Source: Maribellus comscasis
Lineage (GTDB): Bacteria > Bacteroidota > Bacteroidia > Bacteroidales > Prolixibacteraceae
NCBI RefSeq assembly: GCF_009762775.1
Contig: NZ_CP046401.1
Location: 1,426,001 to 1,490,000 of the forward strand
Reading direction: 5' to 3'
DNA length: 64,000 bases
The notes under the pieces were generated by a model. The model was not told the origin of the DNA. It made no database searches and saw only the letters and a program-made list of their open reading frames with translations. Positions 15,546-25,026 of the stretch are shown here, piece after piece. The first letter of the stretch is position 1, and each line of letters begins with the position of its first letter. Position numbers and translations under genes: made by a program.

Positions 15546-18500
15546 ATTTTTTTGAGTTAACCCGGCCAAACCGGCTACAATAAAACCACCCAAAACATAT
15601 CCAATCATTTTCTGAATATAAAACCAGGTCTTTATACCGTTGGCTGAATTACTAAAAATAAACTCACCATATTCTTCATTCAATTCAACAATCGGGAGCG
15701 TAGCATCCAGGCTTGCCCAGGCCATTTTGAAATAGTCGGGGCCGGAACTCTGACAGGTAAAAAGCAAAACAAAAAAACCAATACAGGAAAATCCAAGCAA
15801 CCAAATTAACACCCGGAAATACCTGCCTCCCAGCCCAAAACCAATGGTTGACTGCAGAAGAACCAGACCAAACCAACGCATGTATTCCCGTTTCTTTTTA
15901 TCGTTTTGTTCCCAGGCTACTGTACGCGATCTCTTTCTTCCGGCGTGTAAAACTGCATTGGCTTTTGAAGGAAAACCCGATTCGTTTAACACTTTCGCCA
16001 GGTATTCGTAGGGTTGGGGTGAAAATGTTTTGTCACGTTCCAGCCAATTGATAAACTCCGGTGATTTTCGTTTGGCCATATTTCCCTCACCTGTGGCTCC
16101 ATATCCGCCTAAGCCGTGATAAGTAAACCCTTCCAGTTCCAACTTATCGGGCCATGAGTTAATCCCTTTGTCCTGAATGGCACCAACAGTGGCGTTCCAG
16201 AGAATCATTTCCGATGAACTGCTCCACACCGGGGGAACACTCCTTCCCGACCCCAAACGCAACTCAGAATTTATATTTGTTGAAGTTAATTCCAGGCTCC
16301 CCATTTGAGAACCCGAAAAATTTACAGTAGAACCAATATTTGAATAACACAAACTCAGCTTTTTATCTTTATCGAAATAGGCATATTGGGCAAGTAAGTT
16401 TTGTTCTATAACAAGATTATCAAAACTCAGGTCACCTTTAAATGTACTGTAATTCAATTCCAGATTTCCGGCTATTTTTCCACTCACCAGGTTTACATCG
16501 TTAAATACTGAATATCCTGTCATAAAAACAGCTCCTTCGACTTTTACGGAGTTCATATCCAAAAAACCATTAAAAGTACTCCCACTCATTACAATTGTAT
16601 TCCCCACGCAAGCCGCACCTAAATTTACTTCTTTAAAACTGGCTCCCGAGTCCATAAACAAAGAATTACCGATTTTTGAAGAATTCAGATTCAGTTTTCC
16701 GGAAAAAATAGCGGATGGCATTTCGAGGTTTCCTCCAACTTCGGCATTTACCAGGTTTACCTCCTGAAATTGTGACTCCTGATCCATAAAAACGGACCCT
16801 TCAATTTTGGCGGAATTAATATTCACGAGGCCTCCAAAACTACACCCCGACATTTCAAGGTTACCGGCAATGCATATATTTCCCATGTTTACTTTTTGAA
16901 ATACCGACTTTCCGCGCATAAAAACAAAACCTTCGGTAATCACAGAATTCATATTCAGGTCGCCGTTAAATGTACTTCCCGAAACAGAAATCAGTCCGTT
17001 GATCCGGGCACTTCTCATTCCCACTGATTCAAAAACAGCACCACCGTCCATATAGAGCGAACCACCAACTTTTACCGAGTTTAACCCCAGTCTCTGGAAA
17101 AATTTGCTCCCAGTCAGTTCAAGGTTACCTGCAATCTCGCCACTGGTTATATTCACCTCCTGGTACTCTGATTTATCCCTTAAAAAACAATTTCCTCCTA
17201 TTTTTACAGAGCTGATGTTTAAATATCCGGAAACGGTACTGCCTGTCAGTTCAAGATTTCCTGCAATCTCAGCACTGCCAATATCTACTCTTTGAAATTT
17301 AGCTCCGTCACGCATAAAAACAGCACTTTCGCCTTTTAAGGAATTCATATCGAGGAAATCGTGAAATTCACTGCCAATCATTGACACTGTTCCTCCTATA
17401 CGGGCACTTCCCAATTTAAGCATTTCAAAACTGGCGCCATCATCCAAAAAAAGTGATCCCGCAACATTTATGGAATTCATATTTACAGTATCTGAAAATT
17501 TGCTTCCACTTAACTCCAGGTTTCCGTCAATTTGAGCGCTGCCAAGATTTACCTTCTGAAATTGTGCATTTTTTCGCATAAAAACAGAACCTTCCACTCT
17601 GATAGAATTCATTTCCAGCGCACCATTAAAAGAGCTGCCAATCATCGATATCATACTTCCAATCTGGGCACTTCTCATTTCTACCAGGTTAAAAGTAGCC
17701 CCTCCATCCATATACAAAAAACCACCAATTTTTACGGAACTCATTTTTAAGTCTCCGGTAAACGAGCTTCCCGTCATTATCAAATCACTTTCAATCCGGG
17801 CATTTCCGAGATAGATATCTTTAAACGAAGTATTTCCACTCATATAAATCGTTCCTTCAACATGAACCGAGCTTACATCGAGAAAATCGTTATACGTGCT
17901 CTCCATCAGAAAGAGATTACTGCCAATACGGGCACTGTTCAAATCGATCTGGTTAAAAACCGCATTGCCGGCCATGGAAAGATAACCGCCAATATTGGCC
18001 AGGTTCATATCAAGTTTACCGCTAAATGTACTCCCGCTCAATTCGACCATTCCTTCAACAAAAGCATTGGCCAGTTCAACGGCTGTAAAGCTGGCCTTAT
18101 TCCGGAGATACAAAGAACTTCCTATTTTAATGGAGTTCATATTTACCTTTTGGGTAAAATGGCCGCCATCCATTTCGAGGTTGGCGCCAACCTTTGCACT
18201 TATCATATCAACCGCCCCAAGAACAGTAATTTGCTTAAAAGAAACATAACTGTGTAATTGCGCCCCGTTTAAGTCCAGTCCGCCACCTACCCAGGAGTCT
18301 TCAAGTGAAAACCAATCGTTTATTTCGAGGTTCATTAATTTTAGCGAGCCCTCAAACCGACAAAACTCAAGCCATAATTGCCAGGATAATTTTACATGCT
18401 GGAGATTAACATCCTCTTTAAAGTGTGCACCCTCAATCCGCACACCTTTAAATTTGATCGCACTTTTAAAAAATTCCTCATTTAACAGTGTCTCCAAAAA

Positions 18501-18680
18501 AGCAGCTGATAAAACTCTTTTTTCATCTTTGCGATTCCATTCTTTTTCTGCTTTAGGATTGAGGTTTCTGTTGAATTTTTTATTAAAGCTGGCAATACGT
18601 CCTGCGCGGATTTCGTCCCAAACCCAACATTCGGCATCTGACCATTCCTTTCTGAACCGGTTTTCAATTGAATCTGACAT
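15540..18680 (-). CDS. Giant membrane-anchored beta-solenoid repeat protein
   Basis: 1046 residues. A charged 70-residue N-terminal region is followed by short strand repeats; from about residue 190 to 761 there are 13 contiguous units of exactly 44 residues. Each unit reads roughly '(L/V)(F/Y)M..GA.F..V.LGSA.I.GNLE.SGS.F.G.L.MNSVK(V/I)EG', that is two 22-residue coils, as expected for a right-handed parallel beta-helix related to pentapeptide-like solenoids. A globular region (about 830-920) and two or three hydrophobic segments end the protein ('FRVLIWLLGFSCIGFFVLLF', 'MIGYVLGGFIVAGLAGL'). No signal peptide is present, so the solenoid should face the cytoplasm. The C-terminus resembles bacterial proteins loosely annotated as membrane-associated oxidoreductases, but no catalytic motif is visible. 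Monocistronic; function unknown. Confidence 0.85.
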   Translation of the reverse strand: MSDSIENRFRKEWSDAECWVWDEIRAGRIASFNKKFNRNLNPKAEKEWNRKDEKRVLSAAFLETLLNEEFFKSAIKFKGVRIEGAHFKEDVNLQHVKLSWQLWLEFCRFEGSLKLMNLEINDWFSLEDSWVGGGLDLNGAQLHSYVSFKQITVLGAVDMISAKVGANLEMDGGHFTQKVNMNSIKIGSSLYLRNKASFTAVELANAFVEGMVELSGSTFSGKLDMNLANIGGYLSMAGNAVFNQIDLNSARIGSNLFLMESTYNDFLDVSSVHVEGTIYMSGNTSFKDIYLGNARIESDLIMTGSSFTGDLKMSSVKIGGFLYMDGGATFNLVEMRSAQIGSMISMIGSSFNGALEMNSIRVEGSVFMRKNAQFQKVNLGSAQIDGNLELSGSKFSDTVNMNSINVAGSLFLDDGASFEMLKLGSARIGGTVSMIGSEFHDFLDMNSLKGESAVFMRDGAKFQRVDIGSAEIAGNLELTGSTVSGYLNISSVKIGGNCFLRDKSEYQEVNITSGEIAGNLELTGSKFFQRLGLNSVKVGGSLYMDGGAVFESVGMRSARINGLISVSGSTFNGDLNMNSVITEGFVFMRGKSVFQKVNMGNICIAGNLEMSGCSFGGLVNINSAKIEGSVFMDQESQFQEVNLVNAEVGGNLEMPSAIFSGKLNLNSSKIGNSLFMDSGASFKEVNLGAACVGNTIVMSGSTFNGFLDMNSVKVEGAVFMTGYSVFNDVNLVSGKIAGNLELNYSTFKGDLSFDNLVIEQNLLAQYAYFDKDKKLSLCYSNIGSTVNFSGSQMGSLELTSTNINSELRLGSGRSVPPVWSSSSEMILWNATVGAIQDKGINSWPDKLELEGFTYHGLGGYGATGEGNMAKRKSPEFINWLERDKTFSPQPYEYLAKVLNESGFPSKANAVLHAGRKRSRTVAWEQNDKKKREYMRWFGLVLLQSTIGFGLGGRYFRVLIWLLGFSCIGFFVLLFTCQSSGPDYFKMAWASLDATLPIVELNEEYGEFIFSNSANGIKTWFYIQKMIGYVLGGFIVAGLAGLTQKNS
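16398..18113 (-). repeat. 13 in-frame 132-bp coding repeats
   Basis: The DNA segment encoding residues 190-761 of the solenoid protein has a 132-bp period (44 codons) with no insertion or deletion between units. The units have diverged in sequence, so it is an old array kept in register by protein structure and not a recent expansion. Confidence 0.85.
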
Positions 18681-18876
18681 TGCAGGTAATTTTATAACTC
18701 TAATAAAATTAAGACATTAAGGTATTAAAAACAATTTTAAAGATTATAAACCAACGCCAATGAATTCAATTGACGTGAAACCCCAGACAACACACGGTAA
18801 AATTTATTCTTTATGTCTGCTTGTCGTTTTCTTAAGTTTATTTTATATTGCTTTACATTTCTCTAATGTTAAATAG

Positions 18877-19809
18877 ATGAGGATTGCTGTTATCGACCTG
18901 GGAACCAACACCTGTAATCTGCTTGTTGCCGAAATAAATTCGACGGAATACCGTATTCTGCACCAAAGTAAACAATTGGTACGTTTGGGCGATGATAAAA
19001 TTAAAACAAATGAAATCAGCCCCGATGCAACCCAAAGAGTTTTGCAGTCTTTTTCAAAACACAAGGAAATAATTGAAAATTTTCAGGTTGACAAGGTAAG
19101 AAGTATTGCCACATCGGCGGTACGTTCAGCTTTAAACAAGGTTTCTTTTTTGGAACAGATTGGAAACCAAACCGGTTATGTAGTAAAAGTTGTAAGCGGT
19201 GAAAAAGAAGCAGAATTAATCTTTAACGGCGTTTTGCTGGCCTTTCAGGATTTTAACAAACCAGCGGTTATTCTGGATATTGGAGGGGGCAGCAACGAGT
19301 TGATTGTGATGAAAAACAAGCAGATGACATGGAAAGAGAGTCAACCAACCGGGATGGCACGTGTTATCAATCAGTTTCAAATTTCGGATCCTATTTTACC
19401 TTCAGAAATACAGAGACTTCAGAAATACTTTTCAGACCAACACAAAAATGCGTTTGAACAGTGTTGTTCTCAAAAAGTAAATACACTTATTGGTTGTTCG
19501 GGGGCATTTGATACCATTGCCGACATTATCGATCAGGTGAATCCAGGTGAAAAACGCCGAATAACCCAACCCGTTTCGCTGGAAGACTTTCATAAAGTAT
19601 ATAAAAAAATCATTCAGTCAACGCGTGAAGAAAGACTAGCTATGAAGGGAATGGATATGGTGCGTGTTGATTTAATTGTTCCGGCCGTAGTTCTTATAAA
19701 ACAGCTGATTTCAGATGCAAAACTTACACACATTGTACAAACTGATTTTGCATTGCGTGAGGGAGTTTTGTTTGAAATAATGGATAAACATGCACTGCCC
19801 AGCGTTTAA
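18877..19809 (+). CDS. Ppx/GppA family exopolyphosphatase
   Basis: 310 residues, the short single-module form found in Bacteroidota. Actin-like ATPase fold signatures: phosphate-1 loop 'VIDLGTNTCNLLVAEI' at the N-terminus, 'ATSAVRSALNK' with the conserved R, 'EAELIFNGV', and phosphate-2 'ILDIGGGSNELIV'. It should hydrolyse polyphosphate or pppGpp; the two activities cannot be separated from sequence. The C-terminal HD domain of longer Ppx proteins is missing. It overlaps the convergent ctaB gene by 4 bases. A VTC-type polyphosphate polymerase domain protein is encoded 28 kb away in the same window. Confidence 0.9.
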   Translation: MRIAVIDLGTNTCNLLVAEINSTEYRILHQSKQLVRLGDDKIKTNEISPDATQRVLQSFSKHKEIIENFQVDKVRSIATSAVRSALNKVSFLEQIGNQTGYVVKVVSGEKEAELIFNGVLLAFQDFNKPAVILDIGGGSNELIVMKNKQMTWKESQPTGMARVINQFQISDPILPSEIQRLQKYFSDQHKNAFEQCCSQKVNTLIGCSGAFDTIADIIDQVNPGEKRRITQPVSLEDFHKVYKKIIQSTREERLAMKGMDMVRVDLIVPAVVLIKQLISDAKLTHIVQTDFALREGVLFEIMDKHALPSV

Positions 19810-20675
19810 AAAGGCCCGGAACGTAGCAGTCCGTCGGTGACCAGAAAGATCATCATAAATAAATACAGAAAGTTAAGTTTATAAAAAGCCGGCCGCACTT
19901 TAAACTCTTCCTTTACAAACACAGCCATCGACAGCGACGACAACAGATAAAAAGTATAAAACAGCAACACAAAAATTAACAGACGGTTATTAAATACAAA
20001 TAAAATAACCAGCAATGCTGATGCAATGGTGGTAAGAATCCAGGTATAAGTAATTCTTTTTATTTGCATTTCATCAAAAATCTGATTTAAACTTGGCAGC
20101 TTGGCTTTTTTATACTGGTCTCCAAACATAAGCAGCAAAAGCCAGAAATGCGGAATCTGACCAATAAAAAAGAACACGGAAACCAACAGAATGATTTCGG
20201 AAGTTAAACTTCCTCCGGCTCCGGCCCAACCGATCATAGGGGGTAATGCGCCTACAAAAGAACCGGGAATTACGGCAAAAGCTGTAACTCTTTTTAGTGG
20301 TGTATAAACGGCATTATAAAAAAACAAGGTTATAAAACCGATAATCAAAGCAACTGTTGGTGCAGTTAACAGGAGTATCAGAGCGCCTATTCCCACATAC
20401 AAAATGGCGACAAGCAGCCCGTTTGCTGCGCTGATTCTTCCGGCTGGAATCGGGCGGTTTTGGGTGCGTGGCATCAAAGCATCGGTTTTCCTTTCCTGCC
20501 AATGGTTAAGTGCCGAGGAACCACACGACAAAAAAAACACACCTGCAGTAATTGCCCACCCCAAATTGTCTAATACGCCGGTATACAAAACATAACCCGT
20601 TAAAGCCGACAAAGCGACAGAAAACGAAATTCTTGCCTTTCCCAGTTCCAGTATGTCTTTGAAATAAGTCTTCAA
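19806..20675 (-). CDS. ctaB: Protoheme IX farnesyltransferase (heme O synthase)
   Basis: 289 residues, UbiA-type prenyltransferase with about eight membrane helices. The prenyl-diphosphate site 'NHWQERKTDALMPRTQNRPI' contains the Asp-rich D-x-x-M-x-R-T-x-x-R-P motif diagnostic of CtaB/CyoE. It farnesylates heme b to heme O, the precursor of the heme A needed by the aa3-type oxidase encoded immediately upstream. The likely start is TTG at 20675, one base after the subunit II stop, because no ATG occurs before the catalytic motif. No heme A synthase (ctaA) is in the window. Confidence 0.95.
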   Translation of the reverse strand: MKTYFKDILELGKARISFSVALSALTGYVLYTGVLDNLGWAITAGVFFLSCGSSALNHWQERKTDALMPRTQNRPIPAGRISAANGLLVAILYVGIGALILLLTAPTVALIIGFITLFFYNAVYTPLKRVTAFAVIPGSFVGALPPMIGWAGAGGSLTSEIILLVSVFFFIGQIPHFWLLLLMFGDQYKKAKLPSLNQIFDEMQIKRITYTWILTTIASALLVILFVFNNRLLIFVLLFYTFYLLSSLSMAVFVKEEFKVRPAFYKLNFLYLFMMIFLVTDGLLRSGPF

Positions 20676-20676
20676 A

Positions 20677-21624
20677 CTATTTTAACGTTTTGAGGTATTC
20701 GATAATATTTGTTATATCATCTTCTGAAAGTTGGCCTTCGTAAGATAACATCAATCCTTTGTTAAAACCGTCAACCACATCGGCATTTGGATCATAAATC
20801 GAACGCCTGATATATTCTTCATCAACCACTATTTCCCTTTCGTCGCCACCTGTAACAACGGTTTGTTCTTCGCCCCAAATTCCTTTAAAACTTGGGCCCA
20901 CCAGTTTCGAACCATCAATGGAATGACAGGCAAAACAACCAATACTTTGCATAACTCTTCGTCCGGTAGCAGTTGGTGATTCAACTTCAGCAGCAGAAGC
21001 AACCATAGTTGTGTCTGTTAACCAGTTTGTAAAAGTACTGTCTTCCATAACTTTTACTGAAGTGTACATATACGAGTGCTGCAATCCGCAGTATTCAGCG
21101 CAAAACAATTCATATTCTCCTTCTTTCTGAGGCTCAAACCACATAAAATTGTCTTTTTTCCCCGGAACCATATCCTGTTTAACCCTGAATGCCGGGATGT
21201 ATAAACTGTGCAGTACATCCATTGCCACGAGGTTTAACTTCACCGCTTTATCTTTGGGAAGATAAAGTGTATCGGTCCGTCTCCCGTTTTCGTACTCAAA
21301 ACTAAAATTCCACATTCTTCCGTAAACGGTTACTTCCATTGCATCCTTGGGCGGATTATGCATGGGTTTCCAGCCGGCCCAACCAATGTAAAACATCAAC
21401 ATTGTTAATGCAAACGGAATAATTGTCCATAATAATTCCAGTTTGACGCTGCCTTCTATCTGAGTTGGTTTCGGATGCCGCTTTTTATTGTATTTATATA
21501 CAAAAACCAACATTACAACGGTTAGCCCGATGAGGAAGAAAAACGAAATTCCAAGGATAATCAGGAATGCCTGGTCTACTCCCTGAACAAAATTTGATGC
21601 TTGTGTTGCTTCTGAACTATACAT
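20677..21624 (-). CDS. coxB: Cytochrome c oxidase subunit II with fused cytochrome c
   Basis: 315 residues. Two N-terminal membrane helices anchor a periplasmic cupredoxin domain with the dinuclear CuA ligands: His in 'DVLHSLYIPAF' and 'CAEYCGLQHSYM' (C-x3-C-x3-H-x2-M). A C-terminal class I cytochrome c domain follows with 'CFACH' and the Met of 'GLMLSYEGQ', making this a caa3-type oxidase. It accepts electrons from soluble or membrane cytochrome c and passes them through its own heme to CuA. It lies at the 3' end of the oxidase operon before ctaB; subunit II is more often the first gene. Confidence 0.96.
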   Translation of the reverse strand: MYSSEATQASNFVQGVDQAFLIILGISFFFLIGLTVVMLVFVYKYNKKRHPKPTQIEGSVKLELLWTIIPFALTMLMFYIGWAGWKPMHNPPKDAMEVTVYGRMWNFSFEYENGRRTDTLYLPKDKAVKLNLVAMDVLHSLYIPAFRVKQDMVPGKKDNFMWFEPQKEGEYELFCAEYCGLQHSYMYTSVKVMEDSTFTNWLTDTTMVASAAEVESPTATGRRVMQSIGCFACHSIDGSKLVGPSFKGIWGEEQTVVTGGDEREIVVDEEYIRRSIYDPNADVVDGFNKGLMLSYEGQLSEDDITNIIEYLKTLK

Positions 21625-21634
21625 AACTTTAATA

Positions 21635-21919
21635 CTATCGGTATAAGTAATCTAATAGAGTTATTACAATGGTGACTACAAATACTGCAAAGACAAATCC
21701 CACCATGATTTTTATATAGGGTTTATCAAACTTTAAATGCATAAAATAAGTCAACACGAGATACGATTTTATAACCGCAAAAAGCAAAGCTCCGGCTACC
21801 GTATACTTTCCCAACTCAATGCTGGTGATTTCCACCGAAGAAAACGTCAAAGCCAGCAAAGCCAAAAGGATTATAACATAAAATTTGTAAGATACAATAT
21901 GGTGTTTTTCTTCTGACAT
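21635..21919 (-). CDS. Cytochrome c oxidase subunit IV, prokaryotic type
   Basis: 94 residues with three membrane helices, matching the bacterial COX4_pro family in size, with the characteristic 'VIKSYLVLTYFMHLKF' segment. It stabilises the caa3 complex. It sits 10 bp from subunit II and 14 bp from subunit III in one operon. Confidence 0.9.
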   Translation of the reverse strand: MSEEKHHIVSYKFYVIILLALLALTFSSVEITSIELGKYTVAGALLFAVIKSYLVLTYFMHLKFDKPYIKIMVGFVFAVFVVTIVITLLDYLYR

Positions 21920-21933
21920 AGCAATAAATTTAA

Positions 21934-22554
21934 TTAGGTTATTAAATAGAACAAGGGGAAGAGAAAAATCCAGATAAGATCAACAAGATGCCAGTATAAA
22001 CCTGCATTTTCAAGCAAAGAAGGTCGGTTGGAATTTACTTTTCCTTTGTTTACACCAACCATGGCAAATCCTATAATCACCAGGCCAATAATAATATGAA
22101 GCGCATGCAGGCCGGTCATAATAAAATAGAGACCAAAAAACAGAATTTCGCCCTGACTCATTGTCTCAATCATATGTTCCGATCCGGGCCAGATGCCGTG
22201 GCTGAACTTTAACCCCCACTCAAAATACTTGTTAACAAGAAAAAGGATTCCGAGTAAAACCGTGACAGAAGAAAGCAATAAAGTAAGTTTTTTATTTTTT
22301 TTCTGCAGTGCGGTTGTTGCCATTGCAATCGTCATACTGCTTATCAGCAGCAGAACGGTATTTAAAGTTCCGATAAATCTATCCAGCTCCTCTGCAGCCA
22401 AATGAAAAGCATCGCTGTTCATATATCTGTACACCGCATATATAATAAAGAGGACACCAAAAAGCAGAAGTTCGGTAAAAATAAACAACCACATTCCTAT
22501 TTTCGACGCTTCCGCATCGTAATGGTCGTGAGTAATTTGTGTTGTTTTTTCCAT
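21934..22554 (-). CDS. coxC: Cytochrome c oxidase subunit III
   Basis: 206 residues with five predicted helices, the short subunit III typical of caa3 oxidases lacking the first two helices of the mitochondrial form. Conserved features are 'KIGMWLFIFTELLLFG', the Glu-containing helix, and 'GLHALHIIIGLVIIG', 'NAGLYWHLVDLIWIFLFPLF' near the end. It assists proton uptake and stability of subunit I. Gene spacing to subunit I is 11 bp. Confidence 0.95.
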   Translation of the reverse strand: MEKTTQITHDHYDAEASKIGMWLFIFTELLLFGVLFIIYAVYRYMNSDAFHLAAEELDRFIGTLNTVLLLISSMTIAMATTALQKKNKKLTLLLSSVTVLLGILFLVNKYFEWGLKFSHGIWPGSEHMIETMSQGEILFFGLYFIMTGLHALHIIIGLVIIGFAMVGVNKGKVNSNRPSLLENAGLYWHLVDLIWIFLFPLFYLIT

Positions 22555-22565
22555 ATCTGGTTTAG

Positions 22566-24179
22566 TTATTTGTAGTTGTAAGGTCCGTCGTCTTCGGCAA
22601 TAACCGGAATTTCATCAAAATTTTCAAGCGGTGGTGGCGAAGGTACTGACCACTCCAGTGTTTTCCCGTGCCAGGGATTACTTTCAGTTTTGGGACCTTT
22701 TCGTGCTGAGCGAACCAGGTTGGTAATGATAATAATCAGACCTGTTGCCAAAATCCATGATCCAAAAGTACTCAGTATATTTCCGCCATGAAACTCTTCA
22801 AGATAATCGTAATAGCGTCGCGGCATTCCCATCAATCCCAGATAAAACATTGGGGTATACAGGGCCAGAAAACCGATAAAAAATACCAGCCAGCCAATGT
22901 TTGCCCACGCTTTGTCGTACATTCTGCCAAATATTTTTGGGAACCAGTAATGAATAGCGGCAAAAAATGAAAACCCGGTTCCTCCAAAAACGATGTAATG
23001 AAAATGGCCTACCACAAAAGCAGTGTCGTGAACATACACATTGGTTGAAAGCGCACCCAAAACCAAACCGCTTAAACCGCCAATCATAAACACAAATATG
23101 AATGAAACGGCCCAGTAAAATGGCGTTTGTATATTTATTGAGCCTTTATACATTGTTGAAATCCAGTTAAATACTTTTATCGCACTGGGAATGGCTACAA
23201 TAAATGTCAACAATGAAAAATAGTATTGTGCCGTACCGCTCATTCCGGCGGTATACATATGATGGCCCCATACCAGCCAACCTACAAATGCGATGGCCAT
23301 GGTTGAGGCGATAATGGCCTTATATCCAAATACATGTTTTTGTGAAAATGTCGGGATAATTTCTGAAATCGCCCCCATTGCCGGTAATATCATAATGTAC
23401 ACGGCAGGGTGTGAGTAAATCCAGAAAAGATGCTGATAAAGAATTGGATCTCCACCCAGCGCCGGGTCAAAAATACCAACACCAAACACTCTTTCCAGTG
23501 CAATAAGCACCAAAGTAATACCAACCACCGGCGTGGCCAGCAACTGAATCCACGCGGTGCCGTACAGTGTCCATACAAACAGCGGCAGTTTTGTCCATTT
23601 TAATCCCGGACATCGTAATCGATGAATCGTAACCAAAAAGTTTAATCCGGTTAATATGGATGAAAAACCGAGCACAAAAGCACCAAAAACCGCAGGTAAC
23701 AGATTTGTCCCCGTTTTAAAACTATAGGGGGCGTAAAATGTCCAGCCGGTATCGGGAGTACCTGAACCAAATAATAATGCGGAAAGCACCAAAAATACGC
23801 CTGCCACATAAAGATACCACGACAATAAATTTAATTTGGGAAATGCCACGTCCTTTGCGCCAATCATAATCGGCATAAGAAAATTACCAAAAACCGCAGG
23901 CAATCCGGGCACAACTATCATAAAAATCATAATCACACCGTGTACCGTAAACGTAGCATTATAAGTTTGCGCATTCATAATGGTTTTTCCGGGAGCCAGC
24001 AATTCAAATTTCATTGCTAAGCCGAGCAAGGCGCCCACAATAAACATTGTTCCAATGGAATAAAGATACAGCAAACCAATTCGTTTATGGTCGGTCGATA
24101 AAATCCACCCCAGCAAACCTTTGTATTTCCCCTTGTACTTCAGGTAGTTTGCTTCATTTTCAGCATGTGTTGTATGCAT
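22566..24179 (-). CDS. coxA: Cytochrome c oxidase subunit I, A2 type
   Basis: 537 residues, twelve membrane helices. The catalytic core of the caa3 oxidase holds heme a, heme a3 and CuB. Ligand motifs are visible: 'TVHGVIMIFM' for a low-spin heme His, 'YSHPAVYIMILP' for CuB His and the cross-linked Tyr, 'WGHHMYTAG' for the two other CuB His, and 'HDTAFVVGHFHYIV' for the heme His pair. The Glu of the usual GHPEVY motif is replaced and preceded by Tyr-Ser (YSHPAVY), the hallmark of A2-type heme-copper oxidases such as those of Rhodothermus and Thermus. Second gene of the operon, 13 bp after SCO. Confidence 0.97.
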   Translation of the reverse strand: MHTTHAENEANYLKYKGKYKGLLGWILSTDHKRIGLLYLYSIGTMFIVGALLGLAMKFELLAPGKTIMNAQTYNATFTVHGVIMIFMIVVPGLPAVFGNFLMPIMIGAKDVAFPKLNLLSWYLYVAGVFLVLSALLFGSGTPDTGWTFYAPYSFKTGTNLLPAVFGAFVLGFSSILTGLNFLVTIHRLRCPGLKWTKLPLFVWTLYGTAWIQLLATPVVGITLVLIALERVFGVGIFDPALGGDPILYQHLFWIYSHPAVYIMILPAMGAISEIIPTFSQKHVFGYKAIIASTMAIAFVGWLVWGHHMYTAGMSGTAQYYFSLLTFIVAIPSAIKVFNWISTMYKGSINIQTPFYWAVSFIFVFMIGGLSGLVLGALSTNVYVHDTAFVVGHFHYIVFGGTGFSFFAAIHYWFPKIFGRMYDKAWANIGWLVFFIGFLALYTPMFYLGLMGMPRRYYDYLEEFHGGNILSTFGSWILATGLIIIITNLVRSARKGPKTESNPWHGKTLEWSVPSPPPLENFDEIPVIAEDDGPYNYK

Positions 24180-24192
24180 ATAAGTTTATAGT

Positions 24193-25026
24193 TTAATTTA
24201 TCGTTTTCCTTTTGGGTTTTACTACAAGATACAACATAAAAATGAAAGCAATAAACATTATTAGTGTTGCACTTATTTTTGTAACATTTAAAACATATGT
24301 TTGTCCTTCCGGATCGTAGGAATAACAAAACCGGAGTACTTTGTTTATGGTCGGACCTGATTGTCCTTTCGAAGCTTCTACAATAGCAAGCTTCCATTCC
24401 AGCGGAAGGAAATACAATCCATTCAGATATCTGGTAATTTTTTCATCAGGGCTGACAACAGTCAGTGATGCTGCATGCAAAAAGTCATTTCCTGTTTTTT
24501 TGTACTTAAATCCCGTTGCATTTGTAGCCCGAACAATACTTGCACTGTCACTTACAAAAAATTTCCAACCTTCTTTGGCTGCTTCAACTTTATCAGCATT
24601 GTTCATCAAATTCAGGTAATTTGCTTTTTTGCGTATCCCAAGGTCGATGGTTTCGGAAGGATCAAAACTTATGGTTAATACCTGATATTCGTCGCCGGGT
24701 GTTAAATCTGACTTATCCATTACACCGGCAACGGCTTCCATAAGCGGACTGCATATTCCGGGGCACCGGTAATATACAAAGTTTAGAATTGTTGGTTTGT
24801 CGATCAAATCGGACAACCACACTTGTTCTCCTTTTTCATTTATTAAGGAAATACTGTCGGGTAAAAATTCATCCAGATGCTCTACAATTCCAATTTCTAC
24901 GTCCTTATCTGTTGCAGCGGGATCAATTACCGCCTGTCCGTTAACCTTTAGTAAACCAAAAAACAAAAAAATAAATATACCTGCCAAACTGAAATTCCTT
25001 TTCGAATCTCTCATTTTAAACACCAT
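24193..25026 (-). CDS. SCO1/SenC family copper chaperone
   Basis: 277 residues. A signal peptide or N-terminal anchor precedes a thioredoxin-like domain with the copper-binding CxxxC in 'YYRCPGICSPLMEAV' and a downstream His ('DFLHAASLTVV'), the three ligands that deliver copper to CuA. A C-terminal membrane helix ('ATLIMFIAFIFMLYLVV') is an extra anchor not present in all SCO proteins. The start could also be the Met four codons inside (25014), which begins the signal more directly. First gene of the caa3 operon, consistent with CuA assembly of subunit II. Confidence 0.92.
   Translation of the reverse strand: MVFKMRDSKRNFSLAGIFIFLFFGLLKVNGQAVIDPAATDKDVEIGIVEHLDEFLPDSISLINEKGEQVWLSDLIDKPTILNFVYYRCPGICSPLMEAVAGVMDKSDLTPGDEYQVLTISFDPSETIDLGIRKKANYLNLMNNADKVEAAKEGWKFFVSDSASIVRATNATGFKYKKTGNDFLHAASLTVVSPDEKITRYLNGLYFLPLEWKLAIVEASKGQSGPTINKVLRFCYSYDPEGQTYVLNVTKISATLIMFIAFIFMLYLVVKPKRKTIN

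Noticed and set aside
16398-18113. CRISPR or satellite array suggested by regular 132-bp spacing
   Set aside because: The spacing is a 44-codon protein repeat; nucleotide units are too divergent for a CRISPR or satellite.
17862-18257. 131-codon plus-strand reading frame inside the solenoid gene
   Set aside because: It is antisense to a well-supported repeat protein and its apparent repeats mirror the coding repeats.
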